Source of the DNA: Heterodera schachtii
Taxonomy: Eukaryota > Nematoda > Chromadorea > Rhabditida > Heteroderidae
DNA length: 64,000 bases
Assembly: GCA_023374025.1 (NCBI GenBank)
Contig: SIJG01000073.1
Location: 403,909 to 467,908, forward strand
Reading direction: 5' to 3'
Under the pieces are notes generated by a model. The model searched no databases, was not told the origin of the DNA, and saw only the letters and a list, made by a program, of their open reading frames with translations. A program made the translations under genes and the position numbers. This document shows positions 22,321-35,480 of the stretch, in pieces; within the stretch, counting starts at the first letter, position 1; every line of letters starts with the position of its first letter.

Positions 22321-25300
22321 GTAATATTTCGATAAAATATTTATTATATTTTAATTTTATAGAAATTTAAAAAAAAAGTTTTTATCTCCATATAATAGAA
22401 AAACTTTTGTAAAGGCTTGAATGACCATAGTCAATAACTATTTGATTACTTTCCTTATTCTTACTTCATTTTTATCTAAATGAACTATAATGAATATTTT
22501 GGTATAACTATTTTTTATGTATTTTTCAGTAATTTTTTATTTAATTATATTATATTGAAAAATTTTCATTAATGATTTTCTACATTTGATAGTTAAAAAT
22601 AAACCTTACTGATTCAGTACTCGCTACATAAAGAAGTTAAAAAAAATGCCGATATTAATTTCATATTTGAATTATGAAGTCGCATTAAATACATGATAAA
22701 ATACTTGATAAAATACTTATAATTAATTTTGAATTGGTAACAATTAATGAGAAACTCATAAAAATCAAAATCGCTTAAATTTCTTGTTGACTCATTATCA
22801 TTAATTAAATTTTCGGCAACGCAGGAAAAAATAAAATGTTCGCCCTTGAATTTTAATTTTTTTTTTTTTCGTTTTTAGTTCGTATTAAAATTGAGCAGGA
22901 CTTTTAATTTGGTAAAAATTTAGAATAATTAATTTTTTGCTTTACTTTTACACTGATTTTTCTTTTGCATATCATTTTTAAAGTTAAAATACTAATTTAT
23001 ATTAATAATTTTGAAAATTTTGAAAATTTTCAAGATTTATTAGATGAATTTGTATTACGCGGAAAATTTATTACTTTATTTTTAAATACTATTGTATGAA
23101 TTTTAACATTTAAATTATCCAAATTTGCTTAAACTCGTTGAAAAATTCCAAATGTTCAATAAAAACCATGTCTTTGTAATTTATATTTTATTATAACATA
23201 TTATATTAATAATTGGTAGGCAAGCAGTAAATAAAAAATCTGATCATTGAATTAAATAAAAAAGTTTTAAAATGAATACCTTTTCAATAGTTGTATTCAA
23301 ATATTAAATATTTTTTTAGAGATAAATTTTTTTTATTGGTTTTATTTTGATTTTATTATATTTTAAAGTTTTTCGAGAAAATTATCCATTGTTTTTTCTT
23401 TTTTACTAGAGAATACATTAAGTCATTTATAAATCTGTCGGAATGGCGAGAATTTGATTGATGCAAAAGACTTTGATCACGTATAATTGTCATTGTTTGA
23501 TTTATTTTATTTCTATTTTTTCCTTTTTTTTCCTTTTTTATCTTTATTTATTTTCCTTTAATAATTTATAATAGCAGTTTATTGTTTTTACCTTTTTGTT
23601 TCTTATTTTTTAGAGTAGATTTTTTGATCTTTTTTTATAGAATTATTTGTAGTTTATTTGACAAAGGATGGAAGAATATCCAAATGAAATCATGGGTAAC
23701 TTTCAGCCTATACCAATTTATTTTTATTTCTAATTATTCGGACTGTCGGAAAAAATAATTATTTATTATCTTTTGTTGGTTTAATTTATTCTTCATATTT
23801 TTTAGATGTCCTTATCGTGCAACTTATTATTTCTAATCATTATGGCTAGGGTTTATAGTTTTTTTTAAATATTTTTTTGCTGATGAATTTAAAATATTAT
23901 TTTAATGGTATTTAATATTTTTCGTATTATTTTTATTTTTTCTATAATTTTATCCCTTAATTATTAAACAATTTAATATGCGATTCATTTGTCCGTGCCA
24001 ATGGTCTTTTAGGGAAGATTTTGAAAAATGACATTTTGAAATTTTTTTTTTCATCATTTTAAATTTTTTCGGATTCACTATGACCAAATATTATCCTCGA
24101 ATTTTATACATAATTGCTTTATTTCTTGGATTAAGAATGAATGTTTTTTGTGACTGACTAATTTTAATCATTTTAAAAGGTATGCTTCACTACCACTATT
24201 TTAATTGGCAATCTTTTACAAGGTCCAAAATATAAAATTCAAAACAGTTTTCTGTGCGTAATTTTCTTGGTTTGAAACATCTTTATTATAATAAAATTGT
24301 TCATATTTAATCTTAATCAAATTAATTTCATAATAAAACATCGACATTCCTTCAGCCATGAGTCGCACAACTTGCACGTTCCTTTACATTGTTGTTTATG
24401 TTTTTTACTATTATTTTAGAATTTTTATTATTCACAAATTATTTTATAAATATTTTTAAATTATCTCTTCTGATTCCATTGGTTTTCCCACAAATATTAG
24501 ACAATTCGTTCGACCGGTTTAATTAATTTAGAATTGAATTCCGAAATCTTTTTCAATAAATAAAATTAGGCTTCTCATCATTTATTTAATAATTAGCATT
24601 TTTATTTTATTTATTTTTTTTCAAATTAAATTTATGTCAATTTTTTGATTAATAACAATAATATTGAACAAATTCATTATCAAATAATTATTAATTTAAA
24701 TTTTGAGAGAAATTTACTCATAATCTTATATTCTAATTTGTTCATTAAGCAATCAAATAATTATTTTAGTTGTGATGTTTCATCAATTTGGACTACATTC
24801 CCGGCCCTACTATTTTTATTATTTATTAATTTTATGTATTTATTAAATCAATTTTAAAATCTTTTAATATTTCTTAAATTCGGTCTTTCGATGAGCGTTT
24901 TTATATGAATAATTTATGCGTTTTTTGTATTTATTATCTTTAATGCATTTTTTCGACCATTAAGTTAATGTGTCATCTTTTTATAATTTTAAAAACAAAT
25001 GAGTGTATTATTATCCTATTTTACAATAAAATTCTTACAAGCTAAAATATTCAATTATTAAATTTCTTTGCATTAAAAATACCTTGAATTTTTAAAAATT
25101 CACTAAATAAAAACGATTTGTTCCTTTAAGTATTCGTCCACTGGGCCATAATTTGTGAATTGAAACTAATTTTGAGGATTTTTAATGAAATTTTTATTAA
25201 ATGCCCAAATAGAAAATTACGCAGTTTTTCGTACATACTTTCTATTCTTTTCTTTATACATATTATGAGAGTTGTGAGGATTTATAGAATTTCTTGTGAA

Positions 25301-28300
25301 AAAAATCTTTTAATCACATAGGTTTAATTGAAAAAAAACTCTTTTTTTTTTTGTTATTCTTTGAGCTTTTATTATTAGGCCAAATTTTGGAGAATTTCCA
25401 TTTTTTTGTAAACCATTTAATAAAAAGATTTTTTATTTATACTTTGGAAACTTGTATAAAAAATTGCTTCTAATATTTTGTAAATACCTTGGAAAAATAA
25501 TTATTTTTCTTAAAAATTTTGAAATAGAAATACTTTACAATATAAAGGAATTTTATTAATTAAAAGGTTATTTTTTTCAGAAAATTCCTTGATACGGTGT
25601 GCTTTTCATTTTGGGTAAATTTTCTGATAATATAGGAATATATGTACCAAAAACAGATACAAAAAAATATATGACTTTTCGATGTTTTATATATTTTATA
25701 TTATAACTTTTGTGCAATTTATTTATTAAGTTGCAATTGATATTTTCTAAAATACTTTCATAATTTTTAAATATTCTTGATTATTTTTTGCTATAATTTT
25801 GTCAATAAATTAATTATCATTTAATTTTTAACAAATAATTTAAGCACTTTTTACTTATTATCATGTTTTAATTAACATGGTAATTACTTTATTATAATTT
25901 TTACAAAATTTCGTCTTTATAATTTGTTCTTAAATTTGCGTTTAATCCCCTTTTCATGCTAACACCGACGGTTGATACAATTTTTGGCTGAAAATTAAGT
26001 CACTATTTGTCACTATTTTGGCATTTTTACTCACTATTTTAACTATTTTGAGATTTTTCGTCACTAATCTTTTAATTAGAATCAAAAGTCTTCTGCCTGT
26101 CGCTTCACTCATAAAAATTTAAGTTCTTAATTATGTATTCGATTTATCCCTATACTTTTAAGAGGGTTGCTGATTTTAAAAAATTCCAAAGTGGAGAAAA
26201 AATATTTTTGGGAACTCAAATCTTCTTGTGCTTTATTATCTAGCTTACACTAATATTGATAATAATTAAATATTAAAAAATTCCTAAGTTTAAAAGACTT
26301 TAATAATTTTTTTATTTTTTGAGTTTTGGACAATGGACGAATTTGTACATTTCTATAAATATTGGTTTAACAAAAAATTTAATTGTCATTGATTTGATCC
26401 CAGGTTTATCGAAGTATATATTTTTTTTATCTATAAATATTTTGCATATATAAACTACATAATGCAGACTCTAAATAATATATAATTTTAAAATAAAATT
26501 AATGAGCTTTGCTACAGAAACGGAATTCGTCAGCAACAATACCAACAATTTAATGTTTCATGAATTAAATTTTAATATTCATTTCGATCTGGCATAAATG
26601 AGAAGTTATCATTTTATAAGGCAAAGAGACTTTACGCATATTTTTCTTTTTTTCTTTATATTAGTTTTTTGTTGTCATTTATTTATGACAAATTAATTTT
26701 TGAATTGTTTAAATTCAAAAACTCATTTACTTTTGCTGTATTTATATATTTACCTTATATGGATTAAAATATTTTACTGTGCATTTTTTCTATAATTTAA
26801 TATTTTTCTGTATTTTAATCATTTGCACATAATAGGATGCTGAATCGCCAATTAGTTAAATTTTCATCCATTATTGGCTATTTTCATTTTTTTTATCTAT
26901 TGAAATTTGATGGAATTCAAATATTTTTTTGATTTTTCAATTATAATTTTCTTTGAGTATTTTTCTATTTTGAACTTGTCTTATTATTCATTATATTTCA
27001 TAAAAATGTTGGTTACGAGAATTTATATTGTTTGTGTTTTGAATTAACTCAAAGAAAAATCATTATTCAATAATCTATATTTTAATGCAAAAATTATGTT
27101 AATATCTTTCTGATGAATTTTTGATCAATTTTATGTTTTAGCTAGGATTTTAATTCTTTCTCATTTAATCAAAATGCTAGTATTTATGCATTCTGATAAT
27201 TTATAGTTAAAAAATTAAGAACAATAATATTTAAGAATAAAATTTAGTATATTATTGATACGCTTTTTACTTTTTATTATTGTTATTACTAGTATTTTGC
27301 TTTTTATTTATTAAAAAGTAATACTTTGTCATTTTTTGACCATTTAAAATTGCTGTTGCCCTGTTGTCACAAGTCTCTGGTTCTGGGTGGTGTGGCTTCA
27401 CTCTTTTTTTTTGTTAGGAATACGCAATTAAAAATTTACAACTTTTTGGACAAGATTTATGAATAAATTTTCTTTTAATTTCATATATTATATTGCACTC
27501 GGTTCGTGCCGTATTTAATGTTGATTTAATACATTAAAAAAATTCATATTTAATTTACAATAACTATATTGCTGTCATCAGAACTTTTATTTTATCATAA
27601 AAATTAAAATAATAAATTTTAGAAAGCTTCATATAATTGCATTTCATTTTTAAATTTCCGTTTAGCCTCTTTCGGCATAACTTTTTTAAACAAACAGAAA
27701 GTTTCTCAAGATTCAATAATTCTCACTTCTTTTTAAATAAATATTAAAATTGTCTAACTTTATTACTCCATAATTCGCTGCAAATCAATTTTTCGCTATT
27801 TAAATCTTAAATTTAAATTTAATCAAAATGTAAATTCGCTTTAAAAATAATTAATTAATAATTTGGATGTTAAAATTAAATCTAATATTTGTGCATATGG
27901 AGGAGGAGAAACAGATGAATATATTCAAGAATAATAAAAAATAAATAACTGTATATTTTTTAAAAATATTTTAATGTCAGCAATTTAGTATATTTTATGC
28001 AAGAAATGGTAAGTTTTTGTTTCACATATTAAAAAATTTAACAATTTTAATTATTGCCGTTCAACCTTCGTCAAAAAACATTTTTATTTCAAATATATGA
28101 CCATCACACTCTTTAACATTTTTTCGCTTTTATTTTTCTCGTATTCCGCTTGTTCTGCATCGTCCATGAGTTTTAGTCATATCAAATATAACTGAATTGC
28201 TTTTCATTTGTTTTGAATAATTAAGTTAATATTCACAAATATATGTTAATATTTTAAGAAATGTATTGCAAAGCGATTTATTTAATTTAAAATTAATTAA

Positions 28301-28456
28301 CTAATTTAATTTAGTTTTTGTTATGCTTTATAAAAAATTTAGATTTTATTATTCATCTTTGTGTTGAACAAAATTTCCGATCCTTTCAAGATTTAAAAAA
28401 AAGAAACCGTTAAATATTTTTATTCTAAATATTTTGCACATATTTTGCCGTTGCAG
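22321..28456. other. T-rich stretch, no supported gene
   Basis: Six kilobases of T-rich sequence. One possible short exon (24357-24394, after CCTTCAG, beginning ATGAGTCGCACAACTTGC) and a GC-richer patch at 27350-27420 are the only coding-like spots. Neither has a convincing pair of splice sites. No transposon ends were recognised. Confidence 0.4.
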
Positions 28457-28542
28457 TACGAAGTCCGAATAATGTAAATTATTTAGAAACAAAACCTAAT
28501 GCGGCATTTGTGGAGCGACTTTTACAGACAAACATTAGCTGG
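28457..28542 (+). CDS. Possible exon upstream of a foldback element, unidentified
   Basis: An 86-nt open segment follows the acceptor TTGCCGTTGCAG and reads RSPNNVNYLETKPNAAFVER and on to LLQTNISW before a possible GT donor (GG|GTTTCT). G+C and codon variety are higher than in the surroundings. A foldback element begins 36 bp downstream. The peptide is not recognised, and the donor is weak. Confidence 0.25.
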
Positions 28543-28577
28543 GTTTCTTTTATCTTATATATGATATGTATTTGGCC

Positions 28578-29007
28578 AAGGCCGTTATATAAAAAAACAT
28601 CAAATGAAAATTTTCAGCAAAAAACTGCCCATAACTTTTGTTATAACGAAAATTTTTCACTATAAGTAAAATAATTTTAGGCATCAAACATTCTGACCAA
28701 AACTTTCTTAGAACTAACAAAATTAAGAAATCTTGTTATAATTCGATAGCGCTAAGTGTCCTCTATTAGCCTGCAAAATTTCAAAATATTTCGCTATGTT
28801 TCAAAAAAGTTATGGCCAAAAATGTTTGAAAACTCGGCTCCTTGGGTACTTTTGGCCATAAATTTTTTGAAAGTTAGGTGAGCTAATAGAGAAATGTTAG
28901 GGCTATCGAATGATACCATGATTGTTTAATTTCGTTGACTTAGACAAAAGTTATGGGCAGTTTTTTGCTGAAAATTTTCATTTGATGGTTTTTTATATAA
29001 CGCCCTT
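28578..29007. mobile_element. Foldback (palindromic) element, 430 bp
   Basis: Inverted ends AAGGCCGTTATATAAA and TTTATATAACGCCCTT extend inward through CATCAAATGAAAATTTTCAG and CTGCCCATAACTTTTG. The core then carries TTCGATAGCGCTAAGTGTCC and TCTATTAGCCTGCAAAATTT on the left and their diverged inverted counterparts on the right. The left arm has about 100 bp of extra sequence. The core matches the palindromes at 6604-6882 and 48359-48727, but the outer arms do not. No coding capacity and no clear target duplication. Confidence 0.85.
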
Positions 29008-29011
29008 ATTG

Positions 29012-29151
29012 ATGGCTTTTAGATAACGACATAGCACCCTTGGTTCTCGTCGTTTTCTTGGTCCTGCTGCTGAAGCTGTCTTGAGGAACGTCCACTTTCT
29101 AAGTTCTTCTTCAAAGTTCGCTTGCCGCACTCTTTCCGCTCGTTCAAGTAA
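29012..29151. other. GC-rich exon-like island, strand unresolved
   Basis: About 45% G+C in T-rich surroundings, directly after the foldback element. The minus strand reads LLERAERVRQANFEEELRKW and on through GPRKRREPRVLCRYLKAI, a charged, helical-looking peptide. The plus strand reads RHSTLGSRRFLGPAAEAVLR. Neither is bounded by good splice sites. It may be an old exon split or displaced by the insertion. Not recognised. Confidence 0.3.
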
Positions 29152-32100
29152 TTGTTAATAAATAAATGTAAAACGATTTATTCAAATACCGTATGAAATG
29201 GCGTTTAAATTACGTATCAATTTGTTTTTTAAGTTTTAGTTTTATCAGGTCTATATTCACTTTTTTCCAAACTAAAAATTTTTCTTCACCTTACCATGCC
29301 TGTTTATAATGCAATTGTTTCAAATCCATATTCTTCTTATTTGCTTTATATTGCCGAATCATTTTATTTTTATTTATTTGTTTTTTTTAATTAATTAATT
29401 AGAAATAATTCCAAATATTTCCATATTTTAATTTTATTTGATTTTTTAATTTTTCGCTACTTAAATAACACATTATTAAATATCTTTGTCTTCCCTAAGG
29501 ATTAAATTGCTGTTTTTGTGACATGACTTCTACTGTAATCATAGCTTTTTTGTGATTTTGTTGGTACATCTATTTATTATCCTTTACTTTAAATTTTGTC
29601 ATGTAATTTTTTTTTAATTTTCAAAAAATTTTCTACTCTTTTTTAATTATACAATGACAATTTTTGTACTTTGTCTTCCCTGAAGGACCTACTCTAAGTT
29701 CAAATTATACCGTATGTTCATGTGTTTGTTTTTTTAGCAATTTTAATTTTCTTAAATAATTTATTTTTTTCCATTTTTGCTATTTTCTTTCGTTTTTGGC
29801 CTTTTTTGTTTATCTTCCCGAAGGGCATAATTTCATTCATTTCATTCATTTTTTCTTTCTGGATTTTTTTTTATAAAATTTGTAAGCCCATTATAACCCC
29901 TCAGGAACTCTTTGGTATTGCCGAACTTTTTTCTTCTTTGCTTTTTAACTTATTTTATTAATTATTATAAATTTTATTTTATTTCCCACTTTTTATTGTA
30001 GTTCTTAAGTTCATCAATTCCCTTTAGCCTTGTTTAATTTTGGTTTTGAATTTTTCGTTTTTTATTATTTTTTAATTATAGTTTTATAAAAATCACGCCA
30101 TTAAAGCATGTTTCAATTATTGTTTTTAAATTGTCTTTTTCTAATTTCCGATTTTGTTTTCTTGGCGTTTGCTTTTATTTTTTTATAATTATATTGCAAA
30201 CTTAAGTACTATTTACTTGAAAGCCATTATGGATAAGGAAGAAAAAGAAAAATTTCACGCTATTAATCTTTGTTATGTGTAAGAAAAAATAAAATTTGCT
30301 AAATATTTTGTTATGTGGAAAAATTAAAATAATGAAATTTTTATACTTGAATTTTTAATCAATTATTTTCGTGCTCCATTTTCTCCATTTTTCCATTAAA
30401 CATTTTTGCTCTCTCTTAAAAACTTTTCTGAATTTTTATAACAATTAACAAGCGGAAAAAAGGGATAAAAATCCCAAAAGCGGCATGCCAATAGCTGCCA
30501 CCGAATATTTGCCACCATCGAATTCCTCACTTTACATTAAAAGATGTAAATAAATTAAAAATAAATATGAAAATAATATTGTTTTTCAAAAGTTTAACAA
30601 ACTATTAATTGTTTTAACAAATAATGTTATGTATTTATTATTAAATTCTTAACCTTTGTTTTAATGTTTCTTATTAACATTATGATACTTCTATTCGCAA
30701 ATAGGCTTGGTATTTGCTCACTTGCACATTTTTTATTATATAAAATTATGTAATTGTTAAGATTAATTATTCGGTTAAACAATCTTGTTCAAATTTGGAT
30801 AAAAATCGAAATAAAAACAAGTTTTTGTTTGGCTTTTATATTAGTATTTAATCAATTTCTCTTATAAGAAATAGGCTTATTTATTGTTTTTTTTATTATG
30901 AAAATATTTTTTATTTATTCTGTAATTTTATTTTAATTTTTTTTTCTTCTCATGTATTCTGGTATTAATACAACTTTTCCCATTGTTTTTTTTTATATTT
31001 ATTTTAGCCAGATTAATCTTAATCCGTACGTTTTGTTCCTTTTCCGTTGCTGTTTTGCATTGTTTTCGTAGTTTTGTTCGGTCTCATTGGTGTGAAACTG
31101 GTGGAGAAAGTTGGCGTCGTATATATTTGCCATCCTCAATGTCCGACTTTGTTTTACTGTATTATTGAGTATAGCAATGAATTGGTAAAATAATTATAAT
31201 AAGATATAATCATTTTCATCGATTAACCAACCAATGTTTTCGTATATAAAATTGGTCATTTTTTCTTATTACTTAAATTTAATTTCCTTCCATTTTCATT
31301 ATGAAATGTTTTTAATGTCTACCAAATAATAAAACTGGTTTTTATTTACATGCTTTAAATTATTTTATTTAAAAATTGAATTTCTTTTATATTTTTAAAA
31401 ACCTTATTGATGGATTTTTTTTATTATTTTGAAAATATTACAATATAAAGTAAGGGGTTTTACTATTATTTTTAATTTAATTGTTTGTTTGTGCTTTTAT
31501 TCATGTATTATTCCTTTCATTATTAGTTCTGTTGTGCTTTTTTGAAAATTTAGTAATTAATTAAATTCAAAGAAAATGTTGACTATAAAAAATTGTAATT
31601 ATAAAAAGTATTTCATAAATAAATCAAACAATAAATTTCGATATACCAGAAAAATTGGGCTTTTCCATCATTAGAAAGACATTACAATTTTGGCATATTA
31701 TTTTATTTTGTTTTAGTATAACTTTTACTTGATTAAAAAAGAGATTACGAATTTTCAATATTAGTATTTTATTATTCCTGAAAAATATGAAATAATTTGT
31801 TTATTGTGATTTTTGTATTTATGTTTTGCTTGCCATTGGCTTCAAAACTCAGGCGTTTTTTAGTTGCCGAATGTTTTCTTTATAGTGAGTGGGTGATCTA
31901 GCGCATAAATTAAGGTAATTAACTATATTATCATTAAAAATAATCTATAAAATTGCAAAACAAATTTCATTTCATTATTGAAATAATTCTTTGGTTTACC
32001 AATTTAAAGAATTTCACTGTTTTTGTTACTTGGCCTTTAAAAAAATTAAAAGGCTTTTTATTTAAATATAAACATATTAACGAGTTAAACTTTTTTTAAA

Positions 32101-32833
32101 TAAGTCAAATTTTAATATTTTAATTAAAAACATGCTTTTATTTTAAAATTTATTTATTTATAAGTATTGAATCCAATGCTCGCAAGACAAATTTCATTTT
32201 CATTTATTGTTCTTAATTAATTTAAAAAAATGTCATATTTTTGGTCGTTTGTCATTTAAATTTCATTGCAACACTGAAGGTGAAAAATTTTTTGTCTGTA
32301 TTTTCATAAAAGTTATTGTTTAAAAACATTATTTATTAACAATTTATTGATTTTAACTGCAGTAAACTAGAAATTTATTTTATTTTATATTATTGTTATT
32401 TTAGTACCAAAAATTAAGAACAATATGTTCATTGGATCGTAATGAATGGAAATATAGATTATATTAAAAAATTGTTTTAATTTTACATCACTGGCTTACT
32501 TTGGATTAGTGAAAAATTATATGTTTTTAACATTTTTGGGACATTTAAAAATATTTTTAATTCTTCACAACGCAATTAATAATTACAAAACTCACATTGT
32601 AATATTGGGACTCAGTTTGATGCTAAATTATTTGTAATCTCTAATTTAACGATATTAACGCGTATAATTATAGTTTCATTTTAAAAATATTATTTTTCAT
32701 TTTTCATTGGTTATTATTTAAAATAAATTGATCAGAACCAAAAATAGAAAGACTCTTCACTGCTATGAACTTTATTTAAAAAAAAGAAATTTCGAAGAAA
32801 ATTACATTTGTAAAATTAGTTAGACAAAAAATT
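29152..32833. other. T-rich stretch with weak exon-like patches
   Basis: Two patches are richer in G+C. At 30484-30545 the plus frame reads SGMPIAATEYLPPSNSSLYI up to a stop. At 31008-31160 the plus strand is open, and the minus strand reads MANIYDANFLHQFHTNETEQ. Neither has convincing boundaries on both sides. The rest is T-rich and featureless. Confidence 0.35.
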
Positions 32834-32938
32834 ATGAATTCGACAAAATCAACAGTTCAAAAATTTGAGTTGAGGCAGCGGCCAATGCAACCTCTAAGAT
32901 CACCGCTTCCGTATCACACAAGTAAAAGAAAAACAAAG
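32834..32938 (+). CDS. Candidate first exon with consensus 5' splice site
   Basis: An ATG-initiated 35-codon segment (MNSTKSTVQKFELRQRPMQP, then LRSPLPYHTSKRKTK) ends exactly at AAG|GTAAGAAAG, a near-ideal 5' splice site, in phase 0. It is rich in Ser, Arg, Lys and Pro, with no signal peptide or membrane segment, so a basic, disordered N-terminus is likely. Base composition is distinct from the neighbouring T-rich sequence. The open frame runs on past the donor only by chance. The following exon is not certain: the island at 33497-33591 is downstream, but its best phase does not join directly. Product unknown. Confidence 0.45.
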
Positions 32939-33496
32939 GTAAGAAAGAATTCAAATAAGATTGAATTTTGTCATTGTTGTATCATTTTTTTTAAAAATTA
33001 CATTCGCCAAATCCGGAACAAGGCTCAAATTTGGAATACGGTCCTAGAGAATTAAAAATGAAATAAAATAAGATTGAATAAAATCAGATGAACGGGTGTG
33101 CTTTTAATTTTCTATTTTATGAAATCTATTTTACTATTTTGTTTTATATAATTTAAATTTTTCTCCTTAAAGTTTATTTAATAAATTTCATTCATTTGAA
33201 TTGTTCAATAATTGCTTTTCAATATTTAAACACTAATATCTTATTAAAAATTTTAATTATTTTATTCAACTTTTTAATATTTTTATTTTTAGATATTTTG
33301 TTAATAGGAAAATTTATTCAAATATATTTAAAAAAATTATTATTTTTTGTTTTGATATTTTTTGTGAAAAATTAATATTGCTTTGAGAATTTGTCTGGGA
33401 GTTTCCCGATACATTCGCCAATTTAAAACAAGTTTCATTTAAATAGATATTATTTTTTATTATTAGATCTTATTATAAAAAAACATTCCTCAAGTC

Positions 33497-33591
33497 ATGG
33501 GTCCAAACTCGATGCTTATTCGTCCGTGCGGAAGTCCCAGCCTTGCTCGGTCACAGTTTCTCTTGCGCGACATGTTATTCTCCGCACACTT
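33497..33591 (+). other. GC-rich exon-like island, strand uncertain
   Basis: About 50% G+C over 100 bp. On the plus strand a frame after CCTCAAG reads MGPNSMLIRPCGSPSLARSQ, then FLLRDMLFSAHL, and stops at or splices at a GTAATT. The minus strand reads MSRKRNCDRARLGLPHGRIS in the same place but lacks good splice sites. A conserved coding exon is likely from composition alone; I cannot name the protein. Confidence 0.3.
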
Positions 33592-34928
33592 GTAATTTCT
33601 TTTTTTTAAAATTGTTTTATTTAATTTTCATTGAATAACTTTGTATTTCTTGTATTCTCTATTTTAAATATTTTTTGAATATTTCGCTTTTTTAGATCGA
33701 TTTATTATTGTTTTTTTTTAAATTTTATTTTATAAAAAAGTTTTATTTTATTTTAAATGCTTTCATCTCGCAAAACTACTCATTCTTTAACTAATTTCCT
33801 TCGTCTTTTCAATTGACTAATGCAATTCTTTCAGGGCCAAATAGTCATAATTCCATCGTTTGTCCATATGTAACTTTTACATCATATTGTTCTTTTTGTT
33901 TTATTCAAATCAATTTTGTTAATTGTCGTTGCTTTTTTGTCCTTTCTTTTTCAATTTTCCTTGGATAAAACAGTTTCTGATATGTTTCTCATAAATATTT
34001 TTTCAATTTCCATTGTTTCTTTATAAATTAAAATGATAATTTTTTTCAGAGTTTTTTTAGTAACAAAACGATGCTTTTATTTTTAAATTTATAAATAATT
34101 TCGAAATCATATTACAATTTTATGTAGTTATAAAACATAATTATCTTAAAGTTTTTTCCCATTTGATTAAGATTTTATCTGTCGGTAGCAAATAATTAAA
34201 TTTCATGCTCTATAATTTTTAGCCTCATATTTTTTGTTTATATTGCGTTTTTCTTTATTTATAAATATTTAGGATTTTTGAAATTTGTTTATCTCTTTTA
34301 TAACTACAAAGGTCTATAAATTCATTAATTTGATGAATTATAACTGTTATATTTTCTTTGGTTTTTTAATTTTTTAAACGATACTTTTATTTAAATGTAT
34401 TGTTTTACTTAAAAATTTAATCGCTTCGATATTCTAATATTTCGTTCAGAGAATTCAACAAACTCCGCATTATTGTATTATCACCTGATTATTAAGATCA
34501 ATAACAGTTTTTTTCAAATTTCCTTATTGCATTTAATATTACTTTTTAAATAAAATCTATTGTTCTAATTTCACATTATTTAACCATAACTTTTCATCTT
34601 ATCAACATCGGCATAATTTGTATTTAAGATGACAAATATCAAATAGATAATGCCTTTGATTTATGACTCACCATGCACCGTCAGGCTAAATTAAGAAATG
34701 TTTATTATACTTAATCACAAAAATCTTTTAATGTTAATTTTATTTCTTTTCACTAATAAATTTTTTGGATATATTTGGCAACTAATTTATAATAAGTTTC
34801 TGTAAGAAAAAAATTCCTTTCTCAAAATATTAAGATTATTTTATTTTTAGTCATATTTTTTCTTTTATTCTATTATGTCCAAAATCAAGGTCGATTTTTT
34901 TATTTGATCTGCGCTAATTATTATATAT

Positions 34929-35003
34929 TTGTTCGGCATGATGTGCGACCTCACATTCCATGCAATTGCCTGCCATATGTATAATTATTCCGCCCGCAAT
35001 AAT
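34929..35003 (+). other. Exon-like island, unidentified
   Basis: A plus frame reads LFGMMCDLTFHAIACHMYNY, then SARNN, before a possible GTTTGA donor. G+C is raised and the amino-acid mix (three Cys-His pairs) looks protein-like. There is no good acceptor upstream, so boundaries are unsure. It lies between other islands at 33.5 and 35.35 kb and might belong with them. Confidence 0.25.
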
Positions 35004-35342
35004 GTTTGATTTAGTTCATAGAATTTACTTTCCTGTTGTTTTTATTAATTTTAAGCTAAGGTTTTTTGATTGTTTAAAAGCATAAACATATATTTTTAAT
35101 TTGAATAGGTTTTTTTATATTATTTTGTTATTTGAGATTTAATTAAATTATTTTGAAAATTTTGTTTGAAATTATATATAATTTTAAAACTGTTTATTGA
35201 AATTTCAGATTATAAAATTTCAATTTTCTTATTTATGAGTAAAAAATGTTTGCTTATTTATCTTTTATATATTTATTTACATATTCTTTAATACTTAGTC
35301 CGTTATCACTTTAAATTTTTATTATTTTTTTGAACACACATG

Positions 35343-35480
35343 ATGATAGGGAGTTCCGGACCTGCACAAATGGCGAACTTCATGTTTTTTTTTTTTGTTT
35401 TCATTGCCACTCCTCTGCGTATGGCGTTGACATTGAGAACAAGGCCCAATGCCGAGCTGAATGTGGTCATTGGGTTTTTT
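35343..35480. other. GC-rich island interrupted by a 12-T run, strand uncertain
   Basis: Two GC-rich parts flank a run of 12 T. The minus strand is open throughout (PMTTFSSALGLVLNVNAIRR, then GVAMKTKKKNMKFAICAGPE). On the plus strand, one frame starts MANFMFFFFVFIATPLRMAL and another reads a Cys-containing VDIENKAQCRAECGHW. All three cannot be real. The composition argues for coding origin, but strand and product are undetermined. Confidence 0.25.
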
